A stretch of DNA of 64,000 bases from Monarcha castaneiventris obscurior (GCA_026261815.1 JAMPIT010000354.1:1364001-1428000), one strand, 5' to 3'. Shown: positions 32,455 through 44,093, counted from the stretch's first letter. Notes: generated by a model not told the origin, from the sequence alone. Translations and numbers: made by a program.

Positions 32455-32950
32455 AATCACAGAACCATGGAATTGTTCAGGCTGGAAAAGACCTTTAAGG
32501 TCATCGAGTCCAACCATGAACCAGCACCAGCACGTTCACCACTAACCCCTGTCCCCAAGGGCCACATCCACAGGTTTTATCAGCACTTCCAGGGATGGGG
32601 ACTCCACCACTCCCCCAGGCAGCCTGGGCCAGGGAAGAAATGTCCTTTATGTCCACCCTGAGCCTGCCCTGGCCCAGCCTGAGGCTGTTCCCTCTCCTCC
32701 TGTCCCTGTTCCCTGGCAGCAGAGCCCGACCCCCCCCCGGCTGCCCCCTCCTGTCAGGGACTTGTGCAGAGCCACAAGGTCCCCCCTGAGCTCCTTTGCT
32801 CCAGGCTGAGCCCCTTTCCCAGCTCCCTCAGCCACTCCTGGGGCTCCAGCCCCTTCCCAGCTCCGTTCCCTGCCCTGGACTCGCTCCAGCCCCTCCAGGT
32901 CTTGTTTGTCATGAGGGCCTAGAACTGACCCCAGGACTGAGGTGCCTCAG
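32455..32950 (-). mobile_element. CR1 LINE 3' end, group C, ~500 bases
   Basis: Antisense copy from aatcacagaaccatggaatt through ggggactccaccactccccc, gtcagggacttgtgcagagc and cctgagctcctttgctccag to ctcgctccagcccctccagg. The terminal tail and most of the 3' UTR are present and the coding part is only the last stretch of ORF2. It closely matches the minus copy at 33.68 kb and the plus copy at 47.24 kb. Confidence 0.95.
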
Positions 32951-33003
32951 CAGAGCCCAGAGATGGAGGGGGGGATCAATTCCCTGATTTTCCATGGAGG
33001 AGG

Positions 33004-33040
33004 CTGGAAAACACGGATACAGAACCTGGGGGGTTTGCAC
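33004..33040. repeat. Right arm of a direct repeat bracketing a CR1
   Basis: ctggaaaacacggatacaga followed by acctggggggtttgcac. It pairs with 32413-32450. About 55 bases separate it from the recognisable 5' end of the CR1. Confidence 0.7.
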
Positions 33041-33679
33041 CTGAAAATGAAAAGGAGCCTCCCCAGAGCTGCTCAGTGGGAGCAGAGATTCCCAATTGCT
33101 CCCAATTCAAATAATGCAGGAAATTCTCTCTTTTGTTTTTCAAGCAGTTCTATTTTTTCCCAACTTCTTTTACAGTGTGCCTGGAAATGTTTGTTTGGAA
33201 GTGTTTAAAGAAAACCTTCACAGAGTCTGCTTCCCACATACAATTTTTATAGTTTTCTTTCTCCTCTCCTTTGCTTCCAAAATCCCAATCCTCAGCACAG
33301 ACATGCCTCCTATTAGAAAAAAAATAAAATTAAAGAGTAAAATGTAACATTTCCAGTGACAAGGTGGTGCCACAAGGAAGGACCTTGGATGTGAATTTCC
33401 CTTCTTTCCTGGCTGGAGACTCTGGCCAATTATCTGTCCTCAGCTACAGGACCTGGGGACCTTTCTCCTGTCTCTCCACCTTCCCCTTGGAGAGGAGGCA
33501 GCTGCTCATCCCAGCAGTGCTGGCCCAGGGCCCAGCTCCTTTTCCTTCGGGGTTTCCTGTGGAAAGGAGCTCCTGCTGTGAAAGGAGCTGGAGCAGGTTG
33601 AGCAGAGGGACCCAGCCCTGCCTGGTCACAGCCACCCCTGTCGTGGAGCTGGACATCAGAGACACCACAGACCCAGCCG
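33041..33679. other. Single-copy spacer
   Basis: AT-rich from 33100 to 33350 with a short A-rich string (aaaaaaaataaaattaaag near 33320). GC-rich after that. No gene was recognised. Confidence 0.6.
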
Positions 33680-34122
33680 GGGGAATCACAGCATTGTCAA
33701 GGTTGGAAAAGACCTCCAGGATGATCAAATCCAACTTCTGACTGAATTCCCCCATCCCCAATAAACAACAGCACAAAGTGCCACCTCTGCTTGTTTTTTG
33801 AGCACTTCCGGGGACGGGGACTCCACCCCTGCCCTAGGCAGCTGTGCCAGAGTCTGACTGCCCTTTCCAGGAAGGATTTTCCCAATGTCCACCCTGAGGC
33901 TCCCCTGGCCCAGCCTGAGGCCGTTCCCTCTCCTCCTGTCCCTGTTCCCTGGCAGCAGAGCCCGACCCCCCCGGCTGCCCCCTCCTGTCAGGGACTTGTG
34001 CAGAGCCACAAGGTCCCCCCTGAGCCTCCTTTGCTCCAGCTGAGCCCCTTTCCAGCTCCCTCAGCCGCTCCTGGGGCTCCAGCCCCTTCCCAGCTCCCTC
34101 AGCTGCTCCTGGGGCTCCAGAC
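33680..34122 (-). mobile_element. CR1 LINE 3' end, group C, with internal duplication
   Basis: Antisense copy from gaatcacagcattgtcaagg to tcctggggctccagaccaga. At its right end cagctccctcagccgctcct and cagctccctcagctgctcct are a direct duplication of about 38 bases (units starting near 34053 and 34091). It lies in the same orientation 730 bases from the 32.46 kb copy. Confidence 0.93.
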
Positions 34123-35107
34123 CAGAAAAGAGAGAGAAGGAAGTAGACAGATAAAAAGGAATAGATAAAGAGAAATAAGTGTTAAGTGATGAAATAAAGA
34201 AGATGTGGGGTTCTATCCAACACAGATAAGGAGCCAAAGGCAGTGACAGTGACCCTGACAGAGCTGGGAGCACAAATCCCCGATCCCTGAGCACAGCAGG
34301 AAGGGGAGATTAAAGGAACAAGACTTGTTCAGATCAACCTCTCTGATGGAGTGGAAGTGACTCTAAAAATGTCCCCTGCGTGCCCTGAGTGACACAGAGC
34401 CACGTGCCCAGGGCTGGCAGGACATTGTCACACTGTCTCAGTCCCCCTGGGCTTGCAGGAGGTTTCTGTGCTGAGGCACCGCTGACAGAGGCTGGAGGGA
34501 GGCACGGAGGGCTCCTATTATTTCCTCTACTCATAGATATTTATATTTCCCTATTAAAAAAATCCTCTTTAGCTGATAGAATTCCAAAAGGGGAAAATCT
34601 CCCATTAATGAGACACCAATAGAGATTTTACAAAGCACCTGACAGGGCTGAAGCCATCAATTCTCTGAATTAACTGGAGTGGAGTTGTGGATGCAAGCGG
34701 GAACTCAGCCAGGAAAGAATTAAAGGAATTCAGCCTCAGATTCATCAATGTCCTCGTTAATATTTTGGCCTCTCCGTGGTCCAGGAGTGATGAGGGAGAG
34801 AGCAGAACTGACAGGAAGAACAAGGCTGGTGAACACTCCGTGAGTTTTATTGGCAGGAGATGGTGAGAGGTGCCCCAGCCCCCAGCGTGCCCCCTCCTCC
34901 CGGAGCCTGTGCTCAGGGCTGGGAGCAGCTCCCATCCTCCAGGCTGGCCCTGGAACAGCCTGGGAGAGAAAGTCCTGGGGCTCTTCTGCTCAGAGCCTCC
35001 GGGGAAATGGGAAGCCAGGGAAAGTTTGTGCCGGACTGTGACAGGATCTTGGGCTGAGGTTTTTATTGGATCCACAATGGGAACAGGAGACAGAGGTAAA
35101 ATAGTGA
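34123..35107. other. Single-copy sequence, no gene seen
   Basis: Starts with a purine-rich stretch (34125-34200, agaaaagagagagaaggaag type). Elsewhere unremarkable. Short frames only, up to 156 codons on the minus strand at 34605-35075, not recognised. Confidence 0.55.
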
Positions 35108-35470
35108 CAGAGACAGAATTATGGAATCCTAGGATAGTTTGGGTTGGAAAGGACCTTAAAAATCACCCAGTGCCACCCCTGCCATGACAGGGACACCTCC
35201 CACTGTCCCAGGCTGCTCCAGCCTGGCCTTGGGCACTGCCAGGGATCCAGGGGCAGCCACAGCTGCTCTGGGCACCCTGTGCCAGGGCCTGCCCACCCTC
35301 ACAGGGAACAGTTCCTTCCCAATCTCCCATCCATCCCTGCAGTGGGAAGCCATTCCCTGTGTCCTGTCCCTCCATCCCTTGTCCCCAGTCCCTCTCCAGC
35401 TCTCCTGGAGCCCCTTTAGGCCCTGCAAGGGGCTCTGAGCTCACCCTGGATCCTTCTCCAGGCTCATGTT
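35108..35470 (-). mobile_element. CR1 LINE 3' end, group A
   Basis: Antisense copy from agaattatggaatcctagga to gctcaccctggatccttctc. It lacks about 20 bases (the ccagccccaatgt segment) relative to the 14.19 kb copy and has lost ccctctggc near 35338. A sense tail follows 280 bases later. Confidence 0.93.
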
Positions 35471-35747
35471 CCAGATGTTCCACAAGTTCCAGAACAGACT
35501 GGGAAAAGAGACCCCTTTGCCATCGGAGCTGGGAACTTTGCTGTTTACGGCCCAGGCAGATCCATCATCCCAGTGCAGAATTGTTTGACTTCATTTGTGA
35601 AATGCAGCTTTGGCCTGCTGGACTGAAACGTTTCAGTTCCATTTTTCATGCTGATGAATGACCCTGCCTAACTGTTGTTTACATTTAATTTAATGCAGGC
35701 CTGTGGGTGCACAGCCGGGTTTAAACAACAGATGAACTCACCTCGGC

Positions 35748-35843
35748 TGTGGAAGTGTCCCTGTCCATGGCAGGGGTGCCGTTGGATGAGCCTTAAGATC
35801 CCTCCCAACCCAAACCAGTCTGGGATCCTCCAATTCTATGATC
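35748..35843 (+). mobile_element. CR1 LINE 3' tail, group A
   Basis: Sense tail: aagtgtccctgtccatggca, gagccttaagatccctccca and aattctatgatc at the end. Only the last ~95 bases are present. Confidence 0.88.
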
Positions 35844-38800
35844 ACTGTTAAAATGCGTGACATATTTGAGGAATTTATTCATCTACTTAGGAAAAAATGT
35901 CAAATCACTCATGGCAAAATCAAGCTCAAGAAGTGTCCTCAGAGCTGGTTCAAGTGGGATCCTTCACTCATCAGTGTGGTGGTCCAGAACTGGCAATGTT
36001 CCCTTCTGAGCTCATTATCTGCAGCGTCTGGAACAGACAGGCAGCTCCAAAGCCTCATTTGCTTCCCACATTTCAGTCCTGATCCCGGGAGAAGAACAAA
36101 GTCGTGCCTGTTTCCTTCAGCTTTCAAACAAATCCAAACAATCAGTGCTGGCTGAATTCCCCACTCCGTCACCTCCCCTTGGATTCAGTGCCATCCTCCC
36201 TCCGGAGTGTCACACACCCCTGCAGGGCCCAGGGAAGAGGCAATTCCCTCTTTTCCACTCACACAAACCCTCCCAGCCACGTCACCAGACAATTCTCACG
36301 CAGTTCACAATTCCCAGACAATTCTCAGACAATTCACCAGCTGCAGGGTTTAAACACCCCCAGGTCCCCTCCTGTCCCTGGGCAGCTCTGGCTGTCCCAG
36401 GCCCCGATGGGGCTGAGTCTGCCGCGGCTGCTGGGCTTTGCCCTCCAGGCTCTGCCGGGACTGAGCCCTGGCAGGGGCTCCAGGTCCAGCGTGGGGATAA
36501 ATCCCAGCCCCTCCGTGCCCTCTGGGCCTTCCCAGCGCCACCAGAGCCCCCCGTCCCTCCCTGGGCCGTGTCCCTGCCCGGGCCGTGCTCAGGGGAAGGG
36601 GCTCGGGGCATCCCGAGGGATCGCAGCCACCCCTGGGAGGAGCGGGGTGGAAATCCATGCCTGTGGGTTCCGTCCTTCCCGGCAGCTGCCGGCTCTGGGG
36701 CAGCTCAGGGCCTGCAGGCTCCAGTCCAACTCCCTGCTCAGAGATCCCACTCTGCTCGTTCCCAGACCACTCTCCAGGCTGGAACAGCACTCCCGGCTAA
36801 GATACGATTTCCCCCCCAGTTCCCATCAATCCTCAGGTGCTGTTCCAGGCCCCAGAGCTGCTGGCTAGCTGGCAGGGCTCCCACCCCGGAGATAAGGGAT
36901 GTTCATGTCAGCAGTGATGGATAACGTTGGCTCTCCTGCTTTGGGATCCACCTTTACTTGTCTGTTCCCTGCTCCACAGAATTATCCATCTACCGAGCGC
37001 TGTGCCCGAGCTCTGCTCCTGCCAGTGGTGCCGAGGACAGACGCTGGGGCTCCTGCTGCAGCCCGGCCACTGGGCACTGCCCTGCGCTGGCCCTGCCTGA
37101 GCTCCCAGCAGGAGCCACAAATGCATCTCATCGATTTCAGCTCCTTCCCCAGCTGGGCATCACAAATTGCAGGAGGAGAGAGCTGGAAAAGCTGTTCCTG
37201 GGCTCTAAAGGGCAATTATCCATCCCGAGGAGCAAAAACACACTCAGAGAATTCAGAGGAAAACGAGATAAGTACCTGGAGATGAAGACTAAATGATGCC
37301 TGGGAGTTGTTGTGCTTGGGTTTAAGAACCAAACATAAACACAGAATCCTGGCCTGCCCAGCAATCAGGACACCTCTGGAAAATCCCCAGGGCTCAGGGC
37401 ATTTTTAAAAACACATTTTAGGCTCCAATCTGATTCTTAGCTCTTTGAAGGGTTTATATTTCCCGTTGCCTCCACTGGCATTTGGAAATGTGGGGAAGGG
37501 GACAGTCCCCCTGAATCCTGGAATTAAAAGATACTGAGTGGAAAACCAACAAACCAAGCACCCTCTCCATGGTAAAAGATTGATAACAATAATAAAATTG
37601 TAACTTGTAACTGTGAGGGACCGATCGAAACTTTTTCCATGAATTTTAAACTCAGGGAAGTCTCATAAAAGCGAGTGTAAATAACACCTTTTATCTGGAG
37701 AAAATAAATCTGAAAAATGTGTCTATTGATTCATTCCCTCCAGGAATCAAGGGCACTTTGGCAGTTTTAGTTGGGCCTTGCAGGTTTGGTGACTCTTGTG
37801 AGGTGTTTTACCTGTCCCAAGTCCAAACAGCCTCAAGGTGAGTCCTGCTGCCACCAGTGAGGAAATGTGACCAAAAAATGCACAAAAGTAACAAGAATTG
37901 TTACAAATTTCCATGAATTTTGTGGAGAAAAAGGAGACAGAAGAGAGGGAGTTAGCGATCAAAAGCCAAATTCAGGTTGATGCGTCATTAATTGTCCAGC
38001 CATAGTCTTGAGCTGGATGTCAGTCATCTAAGCCCGGAAATATGGTCCTGTAGCATTTTATTTAATATTTAAATCAACTTAATTGGAATTAATTTTCACA
38101 CAGAGAGAGGCACTGAGTGTCTCTGGTGGAGATGGATTTTTCATTCCCTTCTTTTCCTTTCCTTTTCTTTGTGAGACAATGACATCAGTGCCTCAAAGCT
38201 GCAGGAATGTCAAGGGCCATGAGAAACCTTTATTTAAGCCGTGCCTTCTCCCGCAGGGAATGTGTCTAATCCTGGCTCCGTGACCTCCCTGGGCAGGTTC
38301 CGAGGGAAGCAGCGCCAGCTCTCTCTCCCAAATTCTCGTTTTGTAATAACTCCCACAAAGGATCGAAGGGAGACAACCCCAGACAGATAGAAAAGCCACC
38401 AGACAGAAGAGAATTGGCACCGTGCAGCTCTGGCCTGCTCTGAAGCACTGAACAAATTCTCTTTATTGGGTTTTCCCCCCAGGCACCCTTGGTGATTGAC
38501 GTCGCTGCAGCCCTGGGGCGCAGAGCTCCCTCCTCTCCTGCAGCAACCACCAGGGGAGGTTTTCGCCGGGGTTTTTTGGAGTGAGACGTCTCTGGGAGAC
38601 AAAAACAATCACTGAGTTTATTTACCTGGCAACAGAGGGCCCAGACAGAGAGGAGTCGGCTGCCCAGCAGAGTGGGCAATGGAGAAAATTCCCAAAGGTT
38701 CTGGGTTCTGTGCCTCTGGAGGGCTCTGACCCTGCAGGGGAAGGGACTCACGGCCCCTCTGGTGCCAGATGAGGAATTGTTTGCCCCCAGTGGGTTCGTA

Positions 38801-39235
38801 CAATGCTCATTCTTCAAACCCACGGGCCCATGGAACCCACAAGGCCCATTCTGTAGGAGAAGAACTGGGAAGCAAAACCCAGCCCAGCTGTGCCCAGTTT
38901 AACCAGTTCACCAGGGGGCCAGGTGTGACTTTGGGGTCATCAACCACCAGGGACCACAAAGAGACCCCAGGACTGCAGAGCGCCTGCGCAGAGGGAAAAT
39001 ATGGAAATGATTTTGGGGAAATGATTATCATATGGATGTTTATTCCAGGAAAATCAATGGATATGTATGTAAAATGTAACATAAACCAGGAGCTGTCTCT
39101 GTACCCAGCAGTCAGGATATTTTGGAGAAGACATTCCCTGATGCATCCAGTTGAGTAAAGGATTTCTGCTTCTCAATGCTGCATGGGTGGGAAGGAGTTT
39201 TGTTTTTATGGGTTTTTGGTAACATGACCCATCAG
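35844..39235. other. 3.4 kb single-copy block, no gene supported
   Basis: The longest CR1-free block in the central part. At 36104-36924 two different plus frames of 254 and 259 codons are open over the same bases, with a 146-codon minus frame as well. This points to stop-poor GC-rich DNA, not a gene. An imperfect agacaattctc repeat lies at 36287-36338. From 37380 to 38110 the sequence is AT-rich and nearly frame-free. Confidence 0.55.
36287..36338. repeat. Imperfect short tandem repeat
   Basis: Three interrupted units of the form agacaattctc (36287, 36316 and 36327 approximately). Small and degenerate. Confidence 0.6.
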
Positions 39236-39495
39236 CCCGGGATCCCAGAATATCCTGGGCTGAAGGGACCCCCAGGATCATCCATTCCACCCTGGCCCTG
39301 CACAGACACCCCAACAACCCCACCCTGGGCACCCCTGGCAGCGCTGTCCAAACGCTCCTGGAGCTCTGGCAGCCTCGGGGCTGGGACCATTCCCTGGGGA
39401 GCCTGGGCAGTGCCCAGCACCCTCTGGGGAAGAGCCTTTCCCTGATCTCCATCCCAAATCCCCCTGGAACAGCTCCAGCCGTTCCCTCTATGACA
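39236..39495 (-). mobile_element. CR1 LINE 3' end, group B
   Basis: Antisense group B copy from gatcccagaatatcctgggc through tccaaacgctcctggagctc to ctggaacagctccagccgtt. Its 3' end is complete. It is the best-preserved minus-strand group B copy. Confidence 0.93.
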
Positions 39496-40247
39496 GAGTC
39501 CAGCTTCCCACGGCAACTTCCTGAATTTCCCGTGAACAAGTGCTTTCCCTCCTCCAGAAGAGGCTTTCAGGGAGGATGAGGAGGGTGTGAGGGAGTGAAA
39601 GGCTCTGTCAGTGCCACCGAAACCTCCTGGCACCTCCCGGGGCTGTGCGGGGCAGCAGCACGGGGGAGGATGACCCATGGCCTTCCTCCAGCCGTGCAGG
39701 GACCAGCCCCCTGCTCGTGGGGCAAACACGGCCGGGGCCTCTCCAGCTCCGCAGCCGGGATGAGCCGCAGGCTTGGCGCAGCTCCGTCACCAGATGGCCC
39801 CGGGGCCCCGCGGGGATGTGACAAATTCCTGACTTCACAAACGATTTGTAGCAGCGCGGCTCGGGGACGTGCCGGGGATGTGGCACAAGGAGTTCTCCCT
39901 GCCCTGGACACCAGCGCTGGGAATGCGTTCGCTGGGAAGAAACTGAATTCTCTCACTTCAGGTTTCTCTCTGCTCTTTGAGTATTTCACAAACACTTCAT
40001 TTTTAAATCCCACTCCTTTTCCTTTCTTTATTTGCTTTCCTTTGAACTGTCCCTGCCCCCGCCTCGTGTGTTTCCACTTTCTCCTCCTTTTTGAGGGGAA
40101 AAAGAATGAGTGAGAGGAGCTGGGGCTGATTGATGCTCCCACACCTTTCCACGGCGAGTCAGAGGGAGAATTTGCTCTTCCTCTTTTCTCAGATCACTTA
40201 TTTTTTCTTTCTTTCTTTTCTGGATGTGTCCCCAGTGGGATTAACCC
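39496..40247. other. Single-copy stretch containing a CpG-rich patch
   Basis: Holds the CpG-rich patch at 39615-39935 and then pyrimidine-rich DNA to 40230. Frames of 191 codons (minus, 39567-40142) and 172 codons (plus, 39595-40113) are both open over the same DNA. Neither product resembles a known protein. Confidence 0.55.
39615..39935. promoter_or_regulatory. Small CpG-island-like patch
   Basis: I count about 25 CpG dinucleotides in about 320 bases of GC-rich sequence, including clustered sites such as ggccccgcgggg and gcagcgcggctcggggacg. By rough reckoning the observed to expected ratio is about 0.7, above the neighbouring DNA and not explained by CR1. It could be an orphan CpG island or the promoter of an unseen transcript. 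No TATA or start can be assigned. Confidence 0.45.
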
Positions 40248-40386
40248 CTTGTCCTGTCCCTCCATCCCTTGTCCCCAGTCCCTCTCCAGATCTCCTGGAG
40301 CCCCTTTGGGCCCTGCAAGGGGCTCTGAGCTCTCCCTGGATCCTTCTCCTGTCCAGGTGAGCACCCCCAGCTCTCCCAGCCTGGCT
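40248..40386 (-). mobile_element. CR1 LINE internal fragment, group A
   Basis: Antisense internal piece: ttgtcctgtccctccatccc, tctcctggagcccctttggg and ctctccctggatccttctcc. It lacks the 3' tail, so it is either an internal remnant or a copy broken by deletion. Confidence 0.9.
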
Positions 40387-41019
40387 TTGTGGGAGAATTA
40401 GAGAGCAGATGTTTGTTTTTCCAAGAGAGTTAAAACTGAAGGAAAACCTCGTATTTACACTGAAATAACCTCTGGAGCTGGGAGTTCCTGGAGTGCATCC
40501 AACGCCTTTGGTGACCTTTGGTGACCATGGCACAGGACCAGTCACTGTCCTGAGCATCACTAGCCAGCACCTCCTCTTATTTCTGCCACCCTTGGCTGTT
40601 ATTCCAATATTTCAGAGGCGGGGGGTTGGTGGGGGTTTTTTTGGACTGAATTTTCTTTCCATTTTGGAGTGAATTCAGTTCCCAATCCCCTCCTACCATC
40701 TAGTGGGAGATCTGGGTAAAACATCAGCACGATGTTGCTGAGAGGAGCCCAGGTGGTGCTGTCTCACCTGTGAGCTCATTCCTGTTCCCCGTGCTAAACA
40801 CAGTTGGGAAAGGTCAAGAGAAAAACACCCTCAGGCTGTGGGAACAGAAAATTATATTGGGCTGGGCGGGCTGGGGATGGAAACTGAGGGGAAAATGAAA
40901 ATGTCCAGGGTTTATTGTAGATTTGCAGGGAGGAAAGCAGAAAACTGTGAAAAATAAAAGGAAATAAAGATTGGAAGTAAAATATGAGGGTGAAAAAAGT
41001 TTCGGAAGTGAGTGGGTGC
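40387..41019. other. Single-copy spacer, nothing recognised
   Basis: About 630 bases of mixed composition with no frame or repeat that I can identify. Confidence 0.6.
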
Positions 41020-41322
41020 ATTTGGGGGCCTACAAGGGTGCTGGGGAGGGAATTTGGACAAAGACCTGGAGGGACAGGACAAGGGGGAATGGCCCTAAGC
41101 TGAAGGAGGGCAGGGATGGATGGGAGATTGGGAAGAAGTTGTTCTCTGGGAGGGCAGGGAGGCCCTGGCACAGGGTGCCCAGAGCAGCTGTGGCTGCCCC
41201 TGGATCCCTGGCAGTGCCCAAGGCCAGGCTGGAGCAGCCTGGGACAGTGGGAGGTGTCCCTGCCCATGGCAGGGGTGGCAGTGGGGTCCCTTCCCACCCA
41301 AACCATTCCATGATTCTGTGAT
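41020..41322 (+). mobile_element. CR1 LINE 3' end, group A
   Basis: Sense copy from tggggagggaatttggacaa through gggtgcccagagcagctgtg to accattccatgattctgtga. The 3' terminus is intact. A minus-strand tail follows at 41.5 kb, so the two 3' ends face each other. Confidence 0.93.
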
Positions 41323-41496
41323 TGATTTCATCAGGAAATCCTGCGGAAAGCCCCAATCCCAAAGCAATTTTTAGCCCTAAACTGAGCCTGACTTCAGTCC
41401 CTGAGCAGTCTGGAACTTCGGTGCTCAGACTGTAAATGCCCCACAAGGGAGGACCCGGATCTCCAGAAAACTTCACCACAGGTCAGCAAATCATCC

Positions 41497-41600
41497 AACC
41501 CCAGAGTCCTGGAATGCTCTGGGTTGGAAGGGACCTTAAAATCATCCAGGTCCATCCCCCACCACAGACAGAGAACCTCCCACTACCCCAGGCAGAGGAG
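41497..41600 (-). mobile_element. CR1 LINE 3' tail, group A-like
   Basis: Antisense tail: agagtcctggaatgctctgg, gttggaagggaccttaaaat and cctcccactaccccaggcag. Only about 100 bases are present and they are more diverged than in other group A copies. Confidence 0.82.
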
Positions 41601-42254
41601 GGAGAACAGAAATAGTCTGGACTGGGGGCAGAGTTGGGAGCTGAGGCAGAGGCAAACCCCCTCCCCCCGCCCCCCCCCCCAGGTATCAGCTCCCACAGAA
41701 ACCATCCAAGGCCAGAACATGGAACTTCCAGCTGCTGCTTTTACCTCCCAATCCCATTTTCCCTTTGATTTCCCGCTCTTTGAGCGGCTTGCAAACCCAT
41801 CAAATCCAGATTTTCCATGGCTACATCCCAAATCCTGCCTGAGTCCAGGACAAACAGGGAGCCAGAGCCTTTCCAAGTCCTTTTGTGAGCTAGTTCTGTG
41901 AGTGATGCTGTCCATAGAGAGCCGCACAGCCGGGAACACCCCGGGGGAAACAGGAGATCCCATGGGAATCTGCTGACAAGTTCACATGACAAAACACAGA
42001 TCTTGTCAAAACGGGCATTCCCTTTAGGGAGACTCCAAACCGAAGCTTCTGAATCAACACTTCGAAATTTCAATCTGTCAAAAGTTGACGTTGCTTTGAA
42101 AGAAGGTTTGTGTTTTGCTCAGAACAGACAGGGATTTTCATGTTGCTGTTTCCAAATCAACACTTTCCTGAATGCCACTGCAATGTTGGTATTTTGGGGG
42201 CTGATCCAGCTCACAGACAGAAACGAAAGCTAAAATAACAGAATTCTCAGTCAG
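41601..42254. other. Single-copy spacer
   Basis: Contains a C-rich run (ccctccccccgccccccccc at 41659-41682). Otherwise ordinary, with no gene recognised. Confidence 0.6.
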
Positions 42255-42408
42255 AGGTCCTGGGCAGCCTCTTCCAGTGCCTGACAACTCTTTCTGCAGA
42301 GGAATTTTCCCTAAATCCAACCCAAACATCTCCTAGCACAGCTTGAGGCTGTTTCCTCTCATCCTGTCCCTTGTTCCCTGGGAGCAGAGCCTGACCCCCA
42401 CCTGTGAC
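42255..42408 (-). mobile_element. CR1 LINE fragment, group C-like
   Basis: Antisense: gtcctgggcagcctcttcca, gtgcctgacaactctttctg and gttccctgggagcagagcct. It covers the middle of the 3' region. The tail to the left is missing apart from a possible acagaattctca trace. Confidence 0.8.
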
Positions 42409-43324
42409 TTTACTCTTATTTTATCCTGGTTCTTTTCTGTCATTCAAAAATCAGTTTTAAACAGAATTTCCAACCTTCACACACACACACACACTTCTAA
42501 GTTTTGCTTTTAATTTCCTGACTTGAATCTTAATTAAGTGAGTAATTGCTTATTTGGGTAGCAGCTTAGGAGCTCCAATCTCTAGCTCCATCAGAGTTAT
42601 TGTTCACTGATCCAGGATGTGACAGAGTTAATGGAAGTCTTTCCACGGGAGATACAGTGACATATTCAAAGGTCTGCTTAGCATCTCTATTTCTCTGTGC
42701 AGCACTGGAAGCGCAGCTGAGTTTTGGGGTGAATAAGCCCAGGATGAGTCAGCCCCGACTCCCTCACCTGCACCTCACTGCTGCCCTTCCCGCCTTGGGC
42801 AGGAGGTGGGGTTTTGGTTTGGGTTTTCATTTGTTTGTTTTGTTTCTTCACCAGAAAAATTCAATGTATTGATAGCAAAGCTGTTCTTGCTCCTTGGGTC
42901 CTGAGGGGATTTCTGATCCACAGTAGGAAACAGGGAGTGGATGAATCAGCACCCACAGGCTGCACTTCTGCTCTGACCATTTCCCTCCTGGGCTCCTGGC
43001 ATCGTCCTTGGCCCCAGGTATTGATGGGGCAGGGCAGGAGCCAGCAGGGCAGAGTGTGGGGGCATTGGGCAGACAAGGGACACAAACCCAGGCACTGAGC
43101 CAGGGATAACTGGAAGTTGTGCAGTGTTCACATGAAAAATACATATTTTTAAATTCTATGGCAAACAGACACTCAGAAATGGAATCACTTCTCCATTTCA
43201 TGGCAGAAGCAGCTGAGGAGGGAGAATATTTACACAGCTTTAGTGTGAAATAAGTGACAGAGCAGTGAACGGGGCTCGGCACAGGCGCAGCTGACAGTGC
43301 TGAAGATTTGGGTACAGGAACCTC
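42409..43324. other. Single-copy sequence with a short CA repeat
   Basis: A CA repeat of about eight units lies at 42478-42494. AT-rich to 42600, mixed after that. No frame is recognised. Confidence 0.6.
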
Positions 43325-43510
43325 TGGATGGCTCCTGGCACAGGGTGCCCAGAACAGCTGTGGCTGCCCCTGGATCCCTGGCAGTGCCCAAGCCCAGGCT
43401 GGATGGGGCTGGGAGCAGCCTGGGACAGTGGGAGGTGTCCCTGCCATGGCAGGGGTGGCACTGGAGGGGCTTTAAAGTCCATCCCAACCCAAACCATTCC
43501 ATGATCTCCA
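43325..43510 (+). mobile_element. CR1 LINE 3' end, group A
   Basis: Sense copy: gctcctggcacagggtgccc, then the standard group A block, ending aacccaaaccattccatgat. The 5' end is truncated at about 185 bases. Confidence 0.93.
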
Positions 43511-44093
43511 AGAGACAACTCCAGATGATCAGAAAGGCTTCATTTGCTTCTCCATGTTCCCTCTGGGCAGTGCTGACTTTGAACTTCAAGCCCACAGAAG
43601 GGACATTTTCCATTTTCTCCTCCCAGAACACTGAGTTTACAGCAGAACGGCCTCTCTTCCTTGTGTTAAAAGATCAGCTTTACAGCGTGGAATATTCTTT
43701 TGGAAAACTGCTGGGCCTGGTTCCCACTGCTGCCTGATCCTCTGGTTCTGTTACCAGCCAGAGGGAGCTGGGATTGGAGCTTTCTCCCCCAGTGCTGAGC
43801 TGGGAGAGCTCAGTCCCTGCTCTGCCCCAGGAACAAGCACAGAGCTCCTCCCCCGGCTCCAGCACTGATTCCTGCAGCTGCAGGAGCCCAGGCAGCCTCA
43901 GCCTCCCTCCTGCAGGCACCTGCACCTGCAGTCGGCCAACTCGCTGCACTGGTGGCATGGGTGGAACAGTACAGGGAAAAGTGGGGAAAAAAGATGAATA
44001 TCCTTAAAATGCAGCCCTGGCAGTGCCTCTTGTGCTGCTGCTGAGCAGCACAGGGGCTGTGGCAGGTGGGCACTGCCATCCAGCTCCTGGCTC
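43511..44093. other. Single-copy spacer, nothing recognised
   Basis: The minus frames 43680-43958 and 43810-44079 overlap, resemble nothing I know and have no context. Confidence 0.6.

Noticed and set aside
39567..40142. A 191-codon minus-strand gene starting downstream of the CpG patch
   Set aside because: An equally long plus frame covers the same bases, the product is unlike any family, and no splice or conservation evidence is available.
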